From the NCBI GenBank assembly GCA_019058245.1, contig JAHPZJ010000008.1:62001-126000 (forward strand): 64,000 nucleotides of DNA, written 5' to 3'. This DNA comes from Promethearchaeota archaeon (GTDB lineage Archaea; Asgardarchaeota; Lokiarchaeia; Sigyniarchaeales; SOKP01). This document shows positions 1 to 9,136 of the stretch, piece after piece (the first letter of the stretch is position 1; each line of letters opens with the position of its first letter). The position numbers and the translations under genes were made by a program. Below the pieces are notes generated by a model. It was given only the letters and a program-made list of their open reading frames with translations. It was not told the DNA's origin and did not search any database.

Positions 1-207
1 ATGGATTTGTACAATGCTCATTTATGGACAATCATTCCAAATATGCTTATATATTCTGTGCATATTAAATTAAATGATCAACTGAGAGAGGCAAATCAGG
101 AAGAACTTATTCTAAAAATGAATGACTTCCTGTCTAAAAATTATAAAATTATCGAATCAACTATACAGATTATACCGAATGATGCGGTAGAAACATGTAA
201 TATTTGA
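1..207 (+). CDS. Cation diffusion facilitator (CDF) transporter, C-terminal end only
   Basis: This is the last 68 codons of a gene that begins before the window. The pattern 'HLWTI' followed by a beta strand (YSVHIKL), a helix and a final strand (STIQI) matches the cytoplasmic dimerisation domain that ends CDF metal-efflux proteins, where the family shows 'DLHIWT...HVTIQIE'. CDF proteins exchange protons for Zn, Mn, Fe or Co across the membrane, and this domain binds metal and opens or closes the dimer. The membrane part is not visible, so the metal is unknown. The ATG at position 1 is almost certainly an internal codon. Confidence 0.72.
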   Translation: MDLYNAHLWTIIPNMLIYSVHIKLNDQLREANQEELILKMNDFLSKNYKIIESTIQIIPNDAVETCNI

Positions 208-292
208 AAGTTAATATTTCAAAAATATAAAATAAACATTTAAATACCATTTTAAACCTAAATTATTAACATAAAAACAAAATCTGATTAAA

Positions 293-742
293 ATGTCTGA
301 AAATCAAGCTTCAACTTATTTCGTAGGTGCTCTAATTACTAGCGCTGTAGGTTGGATATTACTCCTAGCAACTGATTTCGGTGGATTTAATGGATCAAAT
401 TATTATCTTGGAGTGTATATGTACGGTGGTATAGGAGCATGGTCAGGAGTATATGGTTTACCAATTCTTTTAACTGCGTTTTGCCTCATTTATTGTACAA
501 TTATATCTATTCTAATCCTAAGATTTCCTGAAAAAATCCCTGATAAGAAATTTGTGCAGTATGGATTTTTTTTAGCCGTCATTTCATTTATTCTTTCAAT
601 AATTAATGGAATTGTTTTTGCTGTTGTGGCAGAAAGTGAAGGCTGGTGGTGGTGGTTTGACGCTGGTTTTTATGCGGGAGTAATAGGTGGATTATTAACT
701 GCAATCTTATTTTATTTAGGAAAAAAATCAGTTAACTTATAA
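293..742 (+). CDS. Small four-helix membrane protein, function unknown
   Basis: A 149-residue protein with about four hydrophobic membrane helices (roughly residues 8-28, 55-78, 88-112 and 122-143) and Gly/Tyr-rich loops. A run of four tryptophans (WWWW) lies just before the last helix. There is no signal peptide and no catalytic motif that I recognise. It stands alone between the CDF gene end and the MFS gene on the same strand, with an AT-rich 85-bp leader and no clear Shine-Dalgarno site, so it may be transcribed leaderless. I do not recognise the family. Confidence 0.6.
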   Translation: MSENQASTYFVGALITSAVGWILLLATDFGGFNGSNYYLGVYMYGGIGAWSGVYGLPILLTAFCLIYCTIISILILRFPEKIPDKKFVQYGFFLAVISFILSIINGIVFAVVAESEGWWWWFDAGFYAGVIGGLLTAILFYLGKKSVNL

Positions 743-770
743 TTATTCTTTTTCTTTTTTTTTGAATAAT
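742..770 (+). terminator. Weak hairpin with T-rich loop after the membrane protein gene
   Basis: The arms ATTATTC (742-748) and GAATAAT (764-770) are complementary and enclose a T-rich loop, right at the stop codon of the preceding gene. Archaeal termination depends mainly on T-runs, which are present here. The hairpin itself may be chance in such AT-rich sequence. Confidence 0.3.
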
Positions 771-836
771 CTGATTGACTAAATTGAGATAAAATAACTT
801 TTTTAAATTAGAAACTTTTTGTTATTCCATAAAATA

Positions 837-2030
837 ATGGAAAAGTATAATATGGAAAGAAGTTATAAATCAAATATTTTTAAAATCTATTTTTTTTCGT
901 TTATTTTAGGTATTCATACAGTTAGAGCTGTGTATATTCCATTTATGATGGATTGGGGGGGACTTTCATTTTTCCAAATCATGATTTTACAAAGTTACTT
1001 TACAGCAATGATCGTTATACTTGAAATTCCTTCTGGGGCAATTGCAGATCTCTTGGGGCGAAAAATAGCATTGATTTTATCCGCCTTTTCAATTGCTAGC
1101 GCAGCATTTACCTATAGTATCATTCCTAACTTTTTTTTGTTTATGCTTGCTGAAACTTTATGGGCTTTTGGTGTTGCATTAAGTTCTGGAACGAGTGACG
1201 CTTTTGTATATTTCTCTTTAAAGTCTTATGGTAAAGAAAAGAAACTTTCTACGATTTTGGGAAGATCTCAGATGATAAATTTGATTGCATTGACAATTTC
1301 TGCACCTATAGGTTCTCTTATTGCACAATTTATCTCTTTACAATTTACAATGACATGTTTGGCAATTATATATATTGGTGCCTTGATTGTAGCTCTTACA
1401 TTTAAAGAGCCAAAACTGATAGATAATTATTATAGACAGGAGCACTATTGGAAAATAATAATTTCTGGATTTAAAGAATTGAAAAAAAATAAAATACTTA
1501 GGATTTTAGCTTTTGATTTGGTTCCAATAAATGTCTTGATATTCTTTTTATTTTGGACATATCAAGTATACTTAGAGGCTATAAACATTCCAATATTCGT
1601 TTTTGGCTTTATCTTATCTCTAATGAATATTATAAATGCGATTTTTTCCTTATTAATCCCCTTTTTATTAAAGAAATCCTCCAATAAAAGGATGTTCTTA
1701 ATTCTACTCAATTTAATAAATGGTGTAGCTTTCATCTCATTGGGATTCACTAGAATCATTCCTATCGGTATTGTTATCCTTCTATCAATTGTAGCTTTTG
1801 GGTACACAAGATATTTTATATTTGTTGATGGGATAAATTTACAAATTGAATCTGAAAATAGAGCCACAGTCCTTAGCACAATAAATATGTTTGGGAGCCT
1901 TATTAGAGCGCTTATTTATCCTTTTGTTGGACTTATCGTAGAGTGGAGTGTGTTTGCGGTTTTTATTATAATAGGAATATTAATATTAGTCTTGACAATT
2001 TTCACTCGTTCTAAAAGTGAATTTCTTTAA
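837..2030 (+). CDS. Major facilitator superfamily (MFS) transporter
   Basis: A protein of about 397 residues with some eleven or twelve hydrophobic helices, the normal size for a 12-helix MFS permease. The loop after helix 2 carries the family's motif A in the form 'GAIADLLGRK' (G-x-x-x-D-x-x-G-R-K), the best single evidence. MFS proteins move small solutes or drugs using ion gradients; the substrate cannot be read from sequence. I chose the ATG at 837; a TTG at 819 would add six residues and an ATG at 852 would remove five. It is monocistronic as far as can be seen, with an AT-rich leader and an A-rich stretch after the stop. Confidence 0.85.
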   Translation: MEKYNMERSYKSNIFKIYFFSFILGIHTVRAVYIPFMMDWGGLSFFQIMILQSYFTAMIVILEIPSGAIADLLGRKIALILSAFSIASAAFTYSIIPNFFLFMLAETLWAFGVALSSGTSDAFVYFSLKSYGKEKKLSTILGRSQMINLIALTISAPIGSLIAQFISLQFTMTCLAIIYIGALIVALTFKEPKLIDNYYRQEHYWKIIISGFKELKKNKILRILAFDLVPINVLIFFLFWTYQVYLEAINIPIFVFGFILSLMNIINAIFSLLIPFLLKKSSNKRMFLILLNLINGVAFISLGFTRIIPIGIVILLSIVAFGYTRYFIFVDGINLQIESENRATVLSTINMFGSLIRALIYPFVGLIVEWSVFAVFIIIGILILVLTIFTRSKSEFL

Positions 2031-2046
2031 AAAAAAGCAAAAAAGA

Positions 2047-3768
2047 TTAAGAAGTGGAGGTTTCGAGGTATTTTTCACCCTCTTTTTCTGCTCTCTCTCT
2101 TAATTTCCTACGAAAAATTTTACCTACTGCAGTTCTTGGTAATACAGTTATGAATTCTACTATACGTGGATATTTATATCCCGCCAATTTATCTTTTGAC
2201 CATTCAATAATCTCTTGCTCTGTTACTCTTCCTTGATATTCCGGCTTAAGAGCTATATAAGCTTTAATTGTTTCACTAATATTCGGATCAGGGGCAGAAA
2301 CTACTCCAACTTCCAAAACTGCTGGATGTTCATGTAATTTTTCTTCAACTTCTTTAGGCATTACTTTATAACCTTTATATTTTATAATATCTTTGGTCCG
2401 TCCCTCTATATAAAAATAACCCTGCTCATCCATTCGAGCTAAATCACCTGTTCTCAGCCATTCACCGGCAAAAGCTTCTGCTGTAGCTTCGGGATTTTTC
2501 CAATAGCCTTTCATTACTTGAGGTCCTTTAATTAATAATTCTCCCACTGTTCCAGGAGGGAGTTCTTCAAGTGTGTCAGGATTTACGATTTTTGCATCAG
2601 TATCGACAATAGGGACTCCAATGCTTTCTGGTATCTCCTCGGGTAACCATTTAATTTGACCGTGGGTTATTGGTGAAGCCTCAGTTAATCCAAATCCTTG
2701 TCTTACTTTAAATCCAACTACCTCTTCCCATTTTCTATTTATTTCCTGAGGTAATGTTGCTGATCCAGAACCAGCAGCTTCTAAACTTGAAAGATCTCGT
2801 TTCGGAAAATCAGGAGAATTAACTAACATCTGATACATCACTGGTACACCTGTAAAGGTTTTAGGTTTATAATATTCTATTGCCTCTAAAACTTTAGTTG
2901 CTTCAAATGAGCTAAACATGACTAACATTGCAGCAAGTATCGAACTGATAATTAAGGCTTGAAAACCAAAACTATGACAAATAGGTAATACTAGTATACT
3001 TACTCGTTTGCCATAAAGATCTTCAGGATCCTCTCTGGATTCCCTGCCAGTTTGCAATGTACATAAAGCATTAGAAATTAAATTGTTATGTGTTAACATT
3101 ACTCCTTTAGATAATCCTGTTGTACCTCCTGTATATAATAATGCAGCTAAATCATTCATGGGATCTATTTCAATATCAGGTGGTTTAGATTCTTTACCTT
3201 CAATAAACTCTTCTAGAGTAATAGTTTCGGATCTAGCTTCCTCTGCTTGAAGTAAAATTATATTTTTTATTGAAACCTTTTGTCGTACTTTTTTGATTGT
3301 TCTGAAAAGACTTTTATGAACAAAAAATGAGTTAATATTTCCGGCATCTCTAATAATATGGATTACATCCTCCTCTTTAAGAAGGGGATTTATTGGAACA
3401 ACAGCTGCACCAGTTGCCATGATCCCTACACAACAAAATAAAAATTCGGGACAATTTCCTGTCATAATACCAACTGCATCCCCTTTTTTTATGCCTTCTT
3501 CATATAAAGCATTAGCTATTTGATCTGATATATATTTCATTTCGCGATACGTATATTTTTTATCTGTTGGTTTATAATACACACAGACATTGTTAGGAAA
3601 TTCCAATGCAGTTAGCTTGATGCGTTCATGTACAGGGATTGGTTCAAATTTTACTGTTTTTGGTATATAATCTGGTCTAAGTTTTAACCATGGACGATCC
3701 AAACGTTCAAGATAAGGAGATTCATTGTCGTAATCCGGTATTGATTCCCAATCTGAATAATCCTTCAT
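2047..3768 (-). CDS. AMP-forming acyl-CoA synthetase, copy 1 (FadD-like)
   Basis: A 573-residue adenylate-forming enzyme that activates a carboxylic acid with ATP and joins it to CoA. All core motifs of the ANL superfamily are visible: the phosphate loop YTGGTTGLSKG (212-222), GFGLTEASP (358-366), the TGD motif (440-442), the hinge GRTKD (456-460) and the C-terminal catalytic lysine in PRTAVGK (K550). Length and motifs fit medium- or long-chain fatty acyl-CoA ligases, used at the entry to beta-oxidation; the actual acid is an inference. It is the last of three tandem paralogues. Residues about 292-534 are encoded by DNA with no visible difference from copy 2, whereas the first 290 residues differ at many positions. 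The C-terminal tail is nine residues longer than in copy 2. Confidence 0.93.
   Translation of the reverse strand: MKDYSDWESIPDYDNESPYLERLDRPWLKLRPDYIPKTVKFEPIPVHERIKLTALEFPNNVCVYYKPTDKKYTYREMKYISDQIANALYEEGIKKGDAVGIMTGNCPEFLFCCVGIMATGAAVVPINPLLKEEDVIHIIRDAGNINSFFVHKSLFRTIKKVRQKVSIKNIILLQAEEARSETITLEEFIEGKESKPPDIEIDPMNDLAALLYTGGTTGLSKGVMLTHNNLISNALCTLQTGRESREDPEDLYGKRVSILVLPICHSFGFQALIISSILAAMLVMFSSFEATKVLEAIEYYKPKTFTGVPVMYQMLVNSPDFPKRDLSSLEAAGSGSATLPQEINRKWEEVVGFKVRQGFGLTEASPITHGQIKWLPEEIPESIGVPIVDTDAKIVNPDTLEELPPGTVGELLIKGPQVMKGYWKNPEATAEAFAGEWLRTGDLARMDEQGYFYIEGRTKDIIKYKGYKVMPKEVEEKLHEHPAVLEVGVVSAPDPNISETIKAYIALKPEYQGRVTEQEIIEWSKDKLAGYKYPRIVEFITVLPRTAVGKIFRRKLRERAEKEGEKYLETSTS
2168..2894. 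repeat. 727-bp tract matching 4043-4769, copy A
   Basis: Read base by base, this stretch matches 4043-4769 with a constant offset of 1875 and no difference found. Single mismatches mark both ends (T/A at 2167/4042 and T/C at 2895/4770), and the genes diverge on either side. It covers the second half of acyl-CoA synthetase copy 1. Confidence 0.93.
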
Positions 3769-3948
3769 AATAAAGACTTTTAAAGATTAATTACATATTA
3801 ATTTTATATTAGACTAAGAAACCAATATAATAAAAAATAACAACCTTCTCTATAAATATGTTTCTTTGCAAAACAAACAGAAATCTTATCAACATTATCT
3901 GTTAAAAAAAAATAAAAAAGATTGAGAAGGGGTTTTATTAATGTATTT

Positions 3949-5643
3949 TTATTCTTCTTTTTCTGATCTTTCTCTTAATTTCCTACGAAAAATTTTACCC
4001 ACTGCTGTCCTTGGTAATACATTTATGAACTCTATTATACGAGGATATTTATATCCCGCCAATTTATCTTTTGACCATTCAATAATCTCTTGCTCTGTTA
4101 CTCTTCCTTGATATTCCGGCTTAAGAGCTATATAAGCTTTAATTGTTTCACTAATATTCGGATCAGGGGCAGAAACTACTCCAACTTCCAAAACTGCTGG
4201 ATGTTCATGTAATTTTTCTTCAACTTCTTTAGGCATTACTTTATAACCTTTATATTTTATAATATCTTTGGTCCGTCCCTCTATATAAAAATAACCCTGC
4301 TCATCCATTCGAGCTAAATCACCTGTTCTCAGCCATTCACCGGCAAAAGCTTCTGCTGTAGCTTCGGGATTTTTCCAATAGCCTTTCATTACTTGAGGTC
4401 CTTTAATTAATAATTCTCCCACTGTTCCAGGAGGGAGTTCTTCAAGTGTGTCAGGATTTACGATTTTTGCATCAGTATCGACAATAGGGACTCCAATGCT
4501 TTCTGGTATCTCCTCGGGTAACCATTTAATTTGACCGTGGGTTATTGGTGAAGCCTCAGTTAATCCAAATCCTTGTCTTACTTTAAATCCAACTACCTCT
4601 TCCCATTTTCTATTTATTTCCTGAGGTAATGTTGCTGATCCAGAACCAGCAGCTTCTAAACTTGAAAGATCTCGTTTCGGAAAATCAGGAGAATTAACTA
4701 ACATCTGATACATCACTGGTACACCTGTAAAGGTTTTAGGTTTATAATATTCTATTGCCTCTAAAACTTCAGTTGCATTAAATGAACCAAACATAACTAA
4801 CATTGCAGCCAAGACCGAAGCCACAATCAAGACTTGAAAACCAAAACTATGACAAATAGGTAATACTAGTAAACTTACTCGTTTGCCATAAAGATCTTCA
4901 GGATCTTCAAAATCTTCTCTATTAGTATTCATGGAACACAAAGTATTGGAAATTAAATTAAAATGTGTTAACATGACTCCTTTAGGTAATCCTGTGGTGC
5001 CTCCTGTATATAATAGTGCGGCTAAATCATTCATGGGATCTACTTCAATATCAGGTGCTTTGGATTCTTTACCTTCGATAAATTCTTCTAGAGTAATAGT
5101 TTCGGGTTTGGCCTCTTCTGCTTGAAGTAAAATTACATTTTTTACTGAAATCTTTTTTCGTACTTTTTTCATTGTTCTGAAAAGACTTTTATGGATAAAG
5201 ACAGTATTAATATTTCCAGCATCTCTAATAATATGGATTACATCTTCCTCTTTGAGAAGGGGGTTTATCGGAACAACAGCGGCACCAGTTGCCATAATCC
5301 CTACACTACAAAATAAAAATTCGGGGCAATTTCCTGTCATAATTCCAACAGCATCCCCTTTTTTTATGCCTTCTTCATATAAAGCATTAGCTATTTGATC
5401 TGATATATATTTCATTTCACGATACGTGTATTTTTTATCTGTAGGTTTATAATACACACAGACATTATTAGGATATTCGGTTGCTGTTAGTTTAATACGT
5501 TCATGTACAGGGATTGGTTCAAATTTTACAGTCTTTGGAATATATTCTGGATAAGTTTTTAACCATGGACGATCTTTACTTTCAAGGTAAGGAGAATCAT
5601 TATCATAATCTGGGATTGCTTCCCATTCTGAATAATCCTTCAT
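3949..5643 (-). CDS. AMP-forming acyl-CoA synthetase, copy 2 (FadD-like)
   Basis: A 564-residue paralogue of the neighbouring ligase, with the same ANL motifs at the same residue numbers: phosphate loop YTGGTTGLPKG (212-222), GFGLTEASP (358-366), TGD (440-442), GRTKD (456-460) and PRTAVGK with catalytic K550. It should form acyl-AMP and then acyl-CoA from a free acid. It aligns with copy 1 without gaps over about 560 residues. The N-terminal half, which forms much of the acyl-binding tunnel, has diverged (for example residues 237-250), while the second half shares the 727-bp identical tract. The two copies may therefore differ in substrate. No Shine-Dalgarno site precedes the ATG. Confidence 0.93.
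   Translation of the reverse strand: MKDYSEWEAIPDYDNDSPYLESKDRPWLKTYPEYIPKTVKFEPIPVHERIKLTATEYPNNVCVYYKPTDKKYTYREMKYISDQIANALYEEGIKKGDAVGIMTGNCPEFLFCSVGIMATGAAVVPINPLLKEEDVIHIIRDAGNINTVFIHKSLFRTMKKVRKKISVKNVILLQAEEAKPETITLEEFIEGKESKAPDIEVDPMNDLAALLYTGGTTGLPKGVMLTHFNLISNTLCSMNTNREDFEDPEDLYGKRVSLLVLPICHSFGFQVLIVASVLAAMLVMFGSFNATEVLEAIEYYKPKTFTGVPVMYQMLVNSPDFPKRDLSSLEAAGSGSATLPQEINRKWEEVVGFKVRQGFGLTEASPITHGQIKWLPEEIPESIGVPIVDTDAKIVNPDTLEELPPGTVGELLIKGPQVMKGYWKNPEATAEAFAGEWLRTGDLARMDEQGYFYIEGRTKDIIKYKGYKVMPKEVEEKLHEHPAVLEVGVVSAPDPNISETIKAYIALKPEYQGRVTEQEIIEWSKDKLAGYKYPRIIEFINVLPRTAVGKIFRRKLRERSEKEE
4043..4769. repeat. 727-bp tract matching 2168-2894, copy B
   Basis: The second copy of the identical tract, inside acyl-CoA synthetase copy 2. 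Third codon positions are also unchanged, which selection on protein alone would not produce. Confidence 0.93.
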
Positions 5644-5802
5644 AATTATTTAAAATCACGTTTTAATTTTAAATTAATTTTAAATTAGATAAATAGTGAT
5701 ATAAAAAATTATATCTTAGTATTTAAATATCTGGCACTACGATCGGAATAGATATTTCGCTGTTAGTAATTTAAAAAAAAAAAAATTTTATAATAATAAT
5801 AA

Positions 5803-7506
5803 TTATTTTGTCTTCTCAATCTCTCTCTCGCGTAATATTCTTCTGAATATTTTTCCTACAGCAGTTCGAGGTAATGAGTCCACAAATTCTACTTGGCGTG
5901 GATATTTGTAAGCAGCCATCTTATCTTTTGACCATTCGATAATTTCTTGTTCAGATATTTTTCCTTTGTATTCTGGCTTGATCGCAATAAATGCCTTAAT
6001 TGTTTCTCCAATATTAGGGTCTGGAACAGAAATCACACCTACTTCTAAAACAGCAGGGTGTTCAAATAATTTCTCTTCAACCTCTCTTGGCATTACTTTA
6101 TATCCTTTATATTTTATCATATCTTTTGTCCGCCCTTCTATATAAAAATACCCTCGCTCATCCATTCTGGCTAAATCACCTGTTTTAAGCCAATCTCCAG
6201 CAAAAGTTGCGGCTGTAGCTTCGGGATTATTCCAATATCCTTTCATAATTTGAGGTCCTTTGACTAATAATTCTCCTACTTCTCCAATAGAGAGCTCTTC
6301 TAACGTATCAGGGTTTACGATTTTTGCATCTGTGTCGAGAATTGGCATACCTATGCTTGCTGGAATTATTTCAGGTATCCATTTAGCTTGACCATGGGTA
6401 ACTGGTGAAGCCTCAGTTAATCCATATCCTTGCATTACTTTAAATCCGAGTAATTCTTCCCATCTCCTGTTCAATTCTGGAGCAAGAGCGGCAGAACCAC
6501 AACTTGCCTCTTCTAAACATGAAAGATCTCGTTTAGTAAAATCAGGAGAATTAATTAACATTTGATACATCACAGGTACACCTACAAAAAGATCACTTCT
6601 AAAGTATTCAATTGTTTCTAGTACCTCGGAAGGATTAAAAGAAGTTAACATTGCAACCATACGAGCAGTATGAAGACACACAAGCGCTACTATAAAACCA
6701 AAAGAATGACATAAAGGTAAAACAGCTAAGCGAACGCCTGTACCATAATAACTTGTATCCTCTCTTTCTAATTCTTGATCTCTGCCTGCATATATAACAG
6801 AAAGGGAGTTTGCAACTAAATTATTATGAGTTAACATAACTCCCTTAGGTAATCCTGTTGTTCCCCCTGTGTATAATAATGAAGCGATATCGTTGGAGGG
6901 ATCTATCTCCACTTCTGGAGCTTTTGCTGGTTTATCTTTAATGAATTCTTCATAACGAATAGTCCCTTCTTCAGCTTTTTCAGCACCCAATAGAATTACA
7001 TTCTCTATATCAACTGTTTCTTGTGCTTTTTTAACAACTGGATAATTAGCCTTATGTACAAATATAGTATTAATATTTCCAGCATCTCTAGCAACATGAA
7101 TTACAGAATCTTCTCTTAAAAGAGCGTTAATGGGAACTACCATAGCACCTGTTTCCATTATTCCAGTGGTACAAAATAAAAATTCAGGGCAATTTGGTGT
7201 CATAATTGCTACACCATCAGATTTCTTTACACCAATTTCATTTAAAGCATAGGCGGTTTGATCTGATATATGAAGAAAATCTCTAAAAGTATAATACTTA
7301 TCTTTAGGTTTGAAATAGACACATGCATTATTAGCATATCTCTCGGCATTCAATCTTGCAAATATGTGTACAGGTATTGGATCGAAATTTATTGCTTTTG
7401 GCATAGTATCTGGAAAGTACTTTAACCATGGACGATCTTTACTTTCAAGGTAAGGAGAATGATTATCATAGTCATTATTTGGCGCCCAATCTGAATAATC
7501 TTTCAT
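5803..7506 (-). CDS. AMP-forming acyl-CoA synthetase, copy 3 (FadD-like)
   Basis: A 567-residue member of the same tandem family and the most diverged of the three. It keeps the phosphate loop YTGGTTGLPKG, GYGLTEASP (GYG instead of GFG), LKTGDLARMDERG, the hinge GRTKD and PRTAVGK with the catalytic lysine, so it should be active. Substitutions in the acyl-pocket region, such as SCGSAAL where copies 1 and 2 have GSGSATL, suggest another substrate. It keeps the shared start MKDYSDW and the conserved DRPWLK segment. It shows no long identical DNA tract with the other copies. It lies upstream of copy 2 on the same strand, separated by about 160 AT-rich bases. Confidence 0.92.
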   Translation of the reverse strand: MKDYSDWAPNNDYDNHSPYLESKDRPWLKYFPDTMPKAINFDPIPVHIFARLNAERYANNACVYFKPKDKYYTFRDFLHISDQTAYALNEIGVKKSDGVAIMTPNCPEFLFCTTGIMETGAMVVPINALLREDSVIHVARDAGNINTIFVHKANYPVVKKAQETVDIENVILLGAEKAEEGTIRYEEFIKDKPAKAPEVEIDPSNDIASLLYTGGTTGLPKGVMLTHNNLVANSLSVIYAGRDQELEREDTSYYGTGVRLAVLPLCHSFGFIVALVCLHTARMVAMLTSFNPSEVLETIEYFRSDLFVGVPVMYQMLINSPDFTKRDLSCLEEASCGSAALAPELNRRWEELLGFKVMQGYGLTEASPVTHGQAKWIPEIIPASIGMPILDTDAKIVNPDTLEELSIGEVGELLVKGPQIMKGYWNNPEATAATFAGDWLKTGDLARMDERGYFYIEGRTKDMIKYKGYKVMPREVEEKLFEHPAVLEVGVISVPDPNIGETIKAFIAIKPEYKGKISEQEIIEWSKDKMAAYKYPRQVEFVDSLPRTAVGKIFRRILREREIEKTK

Positions 7507-7614
7507 AAAACATCACATTACATATTTAGTTTTTTTTTTTTTTTATAATGAAGATTAAATATAATAAAATTTAAACGTAAAAATATAAAAGTCTTTCCTT
7601 AGAAAAATCATTGG

Positions 7615-7956
7615 CTAAAGCCACGATATTATTTTTTTGTAATTTACTAGAATTTCAACAAGATCCTCATAATCTATAGCTTTAAGGTTATCTCTTAAAT
7701 CCTTTAAATTCATGCCTCTAGCAAGAATATCTGAAATTAAGACATATATGTTTATTGGCATTTTTAATAACTCTTCTAAGACAGGGGGGATTTTACTTTT
7801 CTGGTTAACTCCTATAACTCCATCATGAAGTAAAATTAAATTAATTCTCATATTTTGTCTAATGTGCTCTTTAAAAATCTTCAGGATACTTTCTGCCTTG
7901 TCATATTGTCTTAGACTAAATCCGTACAAATAAATTATTCCATTTTCTTTATTCAT
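7615..7956 (-). CDS. DsrH/TusB-like sulfur-relay protein
   Basis: A 113-residue protein matching the TusB/DsrH fold: an N-terminal strand (GIIYLYGFSL), a central strand followed by 'SDILARGM', then 'IDYEDLVEILVNYKKIISW' with the near-terminal tryptophan typical of the family. In TusBCD, this subunit packs with TusC and TusD in a hexamer that passes persulfide sulfur. The cysteine found in some DsrH proteins is absent, so it is probably structural. It is the third gene of a minus-strand trio in the order E-F-H (TusD-C-B), 19 bp after the DsrF-like gene. No TusA or TusE gene is nearby. Confidence 0.72.
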   Translation of the reverse strand: MNKENGIIYLYGFSLRQYDKAESILKIFKEHIRQNMRINLILLHDGVIGVNQKSKIPPVLEELLKMPINIYVLISDILARGMNLKDLRDNLKAIDYEDLVEILVNYKKIISWL

Positions 7957-7975
7957 AGCATTTCCTTTTAATCTT

Positions 7976-8344
7976 TTAATATTTAAAACTCATTTCTGCT
8001 TCAATTATTAATTCAGAAATTTTTGAAAAATCTATTATTTTAAAATTATCTGCAAGTACTAAATCTGAAGGATTTATTCCAGCTAATTCAAGGGCTTCAT
8101 TGTGAATATAAATTTCTAATTCAGATAACTCAATTAGTCTCATGATATTTTTGAAATCATCCATGTTTAAAGCTTTTGGATTTAACTTATTATCTAAAAA
8201 ATATACCGCATCTTTTAATAAGATAATTTTACAAATTTCAACATCTCCCACAGCAAGAATTCCCGCGGCCATCCTTATAGCTTCTAATACAGAATTCTTC
8301 CCAAAAGGACCATCTTCGCAAATAATTACAATCGAATTTACCAT
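7976..8344 (-). CDS. DsrF/TusC-like sulfur-relay protein
   Basis: A 122-residue DsrE/F-fold protein. The start 'SIVIICEDGPFGKNSVLEAIRMA' (the PxG-x5-6-EA pattern after strand 1) is the TusC/DsrF signature, and the remaining strands and helices fit the roughly 120-residue family size. It has cysteines at residues 9 and 38 only; whether either carries sulfur is unknown. It is six bases downstream of the DsrE-like gene and 19 bases before the DsrH-like gene, so the three are surely co-transcribed and probably form one complex. Likely role: sulfur transfer for tRNA thiolation or another thio-compound. Confidence 0.72.
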   Translation of the reverse strand: MVNSIVIICEDGPFGKNSVLEAIRMAAGILAVGDVEICKIILLKDAVYFLDNKLNPKALNMDDFKNIMRLIELSELEIYIHNEALELAGINPSDLVLADNFKIIDFSKISELIIEAEMSFKY

Positions 8345-8350
8345 ATTTTA

Positions 8351-8722
8351 TCATCCTCCTGGACCGAAGAATAGTACTCGATCTGATTGCGAAATCATAT
8401 AAGAAAGACCCCCCAATCCTTGTTGATGTGCTCCTTCTATAAATTCTTCAGATTTAATTCCAGTAATACTAGTCCATGTACTACAAGCTGCAAATTCTAT
8501 ACTCTTATTTCTACAAAAAGTTTCTAAACGCTTTGATAAATTACGAATAGAATTATCTTTTAAATCTCTTTTCTTAATATTATACACACCACTTCCATAG
8601 AAAAAGATTCCAAATATTTTATAACCCTTTTTTATTATTGCTTCCGCTAAGTTAATAACTGTATCCATAACTTCATACTTATATGGTTCCGCACAAATTA
8701 CAAAAGTAAATGATACTGTCAT
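8351..8722 (-). CDS. DsrE/TusD-like sulfur-relay protein (active Cys subunit)
   Basis: A 123-residue protein with the TusD/DsrE layout: strand 1 (SFTFVICAEPY), a helix, 'GIFFYGSGVYN', then 'FAACSTWTSITG', where the cysteine sits where TusD carries its sulfur-accepting cysteine, and a final 'SDRVLFFG' strand. In TusBCD this cysteine receives persulfide from TusA and hands it on. It is the first gene of the trio. The sequence 'FIEGAHQQGLGGLSYMISQSDRV' resembles the family C-terminus, so the assignment is fairly firm even without a neighbouring TusA. Confidence 0.75.
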   Translation of the reverse strand: MTVSFTFVICAEPYKYEVMDTVINLAEAIIKKGYKIFGIFFYGSGVYNIKKRDLKDNSIRNLSKRLETFCRNKSIEFAACSTWTSITGIKSEEFIEGAHQQGLGGLSYMISQSDRVLFFGPGG

Positions 8723-8911
8723 AGATTTTCTGTTAAAATTTGATTAAGATTAAAGATAAAAAATGGTAATTGAAATTTATTTCTTATTCTAATAGAATAT
8801 TATACATTAAGCTCAATTTTACTACTTGTATCAATATTCATAATTCAGTAATTACATTATGAATTAAAGAATAAATATTGGAATCCATAAAATTTTTCTT
8901 CAGATAAATCT

Positions 8912-9136
8912 CTAAATTAAAGCAAATTCATACTTAAGAATTTTTAATACCAAAGTTCTTTCGGATTCTGTTAGGTTTTCAATGAGATCTCCACGTAAAT
9001 TATAATAATCTGGATATTTAATTAGATATGGTTTAATAAATTCTTCTAAATTTGTATTACTTAACTTTTCTTCAATTTCTTCTTCATTTAAATTTGATAT
9101 TATGTTATCCATCATCATTCTTTTGAAATTCTTCAC
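8912..9136 (-). CDS. Small acidic protein, function unknown
   Basis: A 74-residue, mostly helical, acidic protein with no cysteines and no motif I recognise. It lies upstream of the DsrEFH-like genes on the same strand with a 189-bp gap, so it may be transcribed separately. Three successive ATG codons at residues 7-9 leave the start uncertain by up to eight residues. The ordered hydrophobic pattern at its C-terminus (TLVLKILKYEFALI) suggests a real folded protein, but I cannot assign a function. Confidence 0.45.
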   Translation of the reverse strand: MKNFKRMMMDNIISNLNEEEIEEKLSNTNLEEFIKPYLIKYPDYYNLRGDLIENLTESERTLVLKILKYEFALI

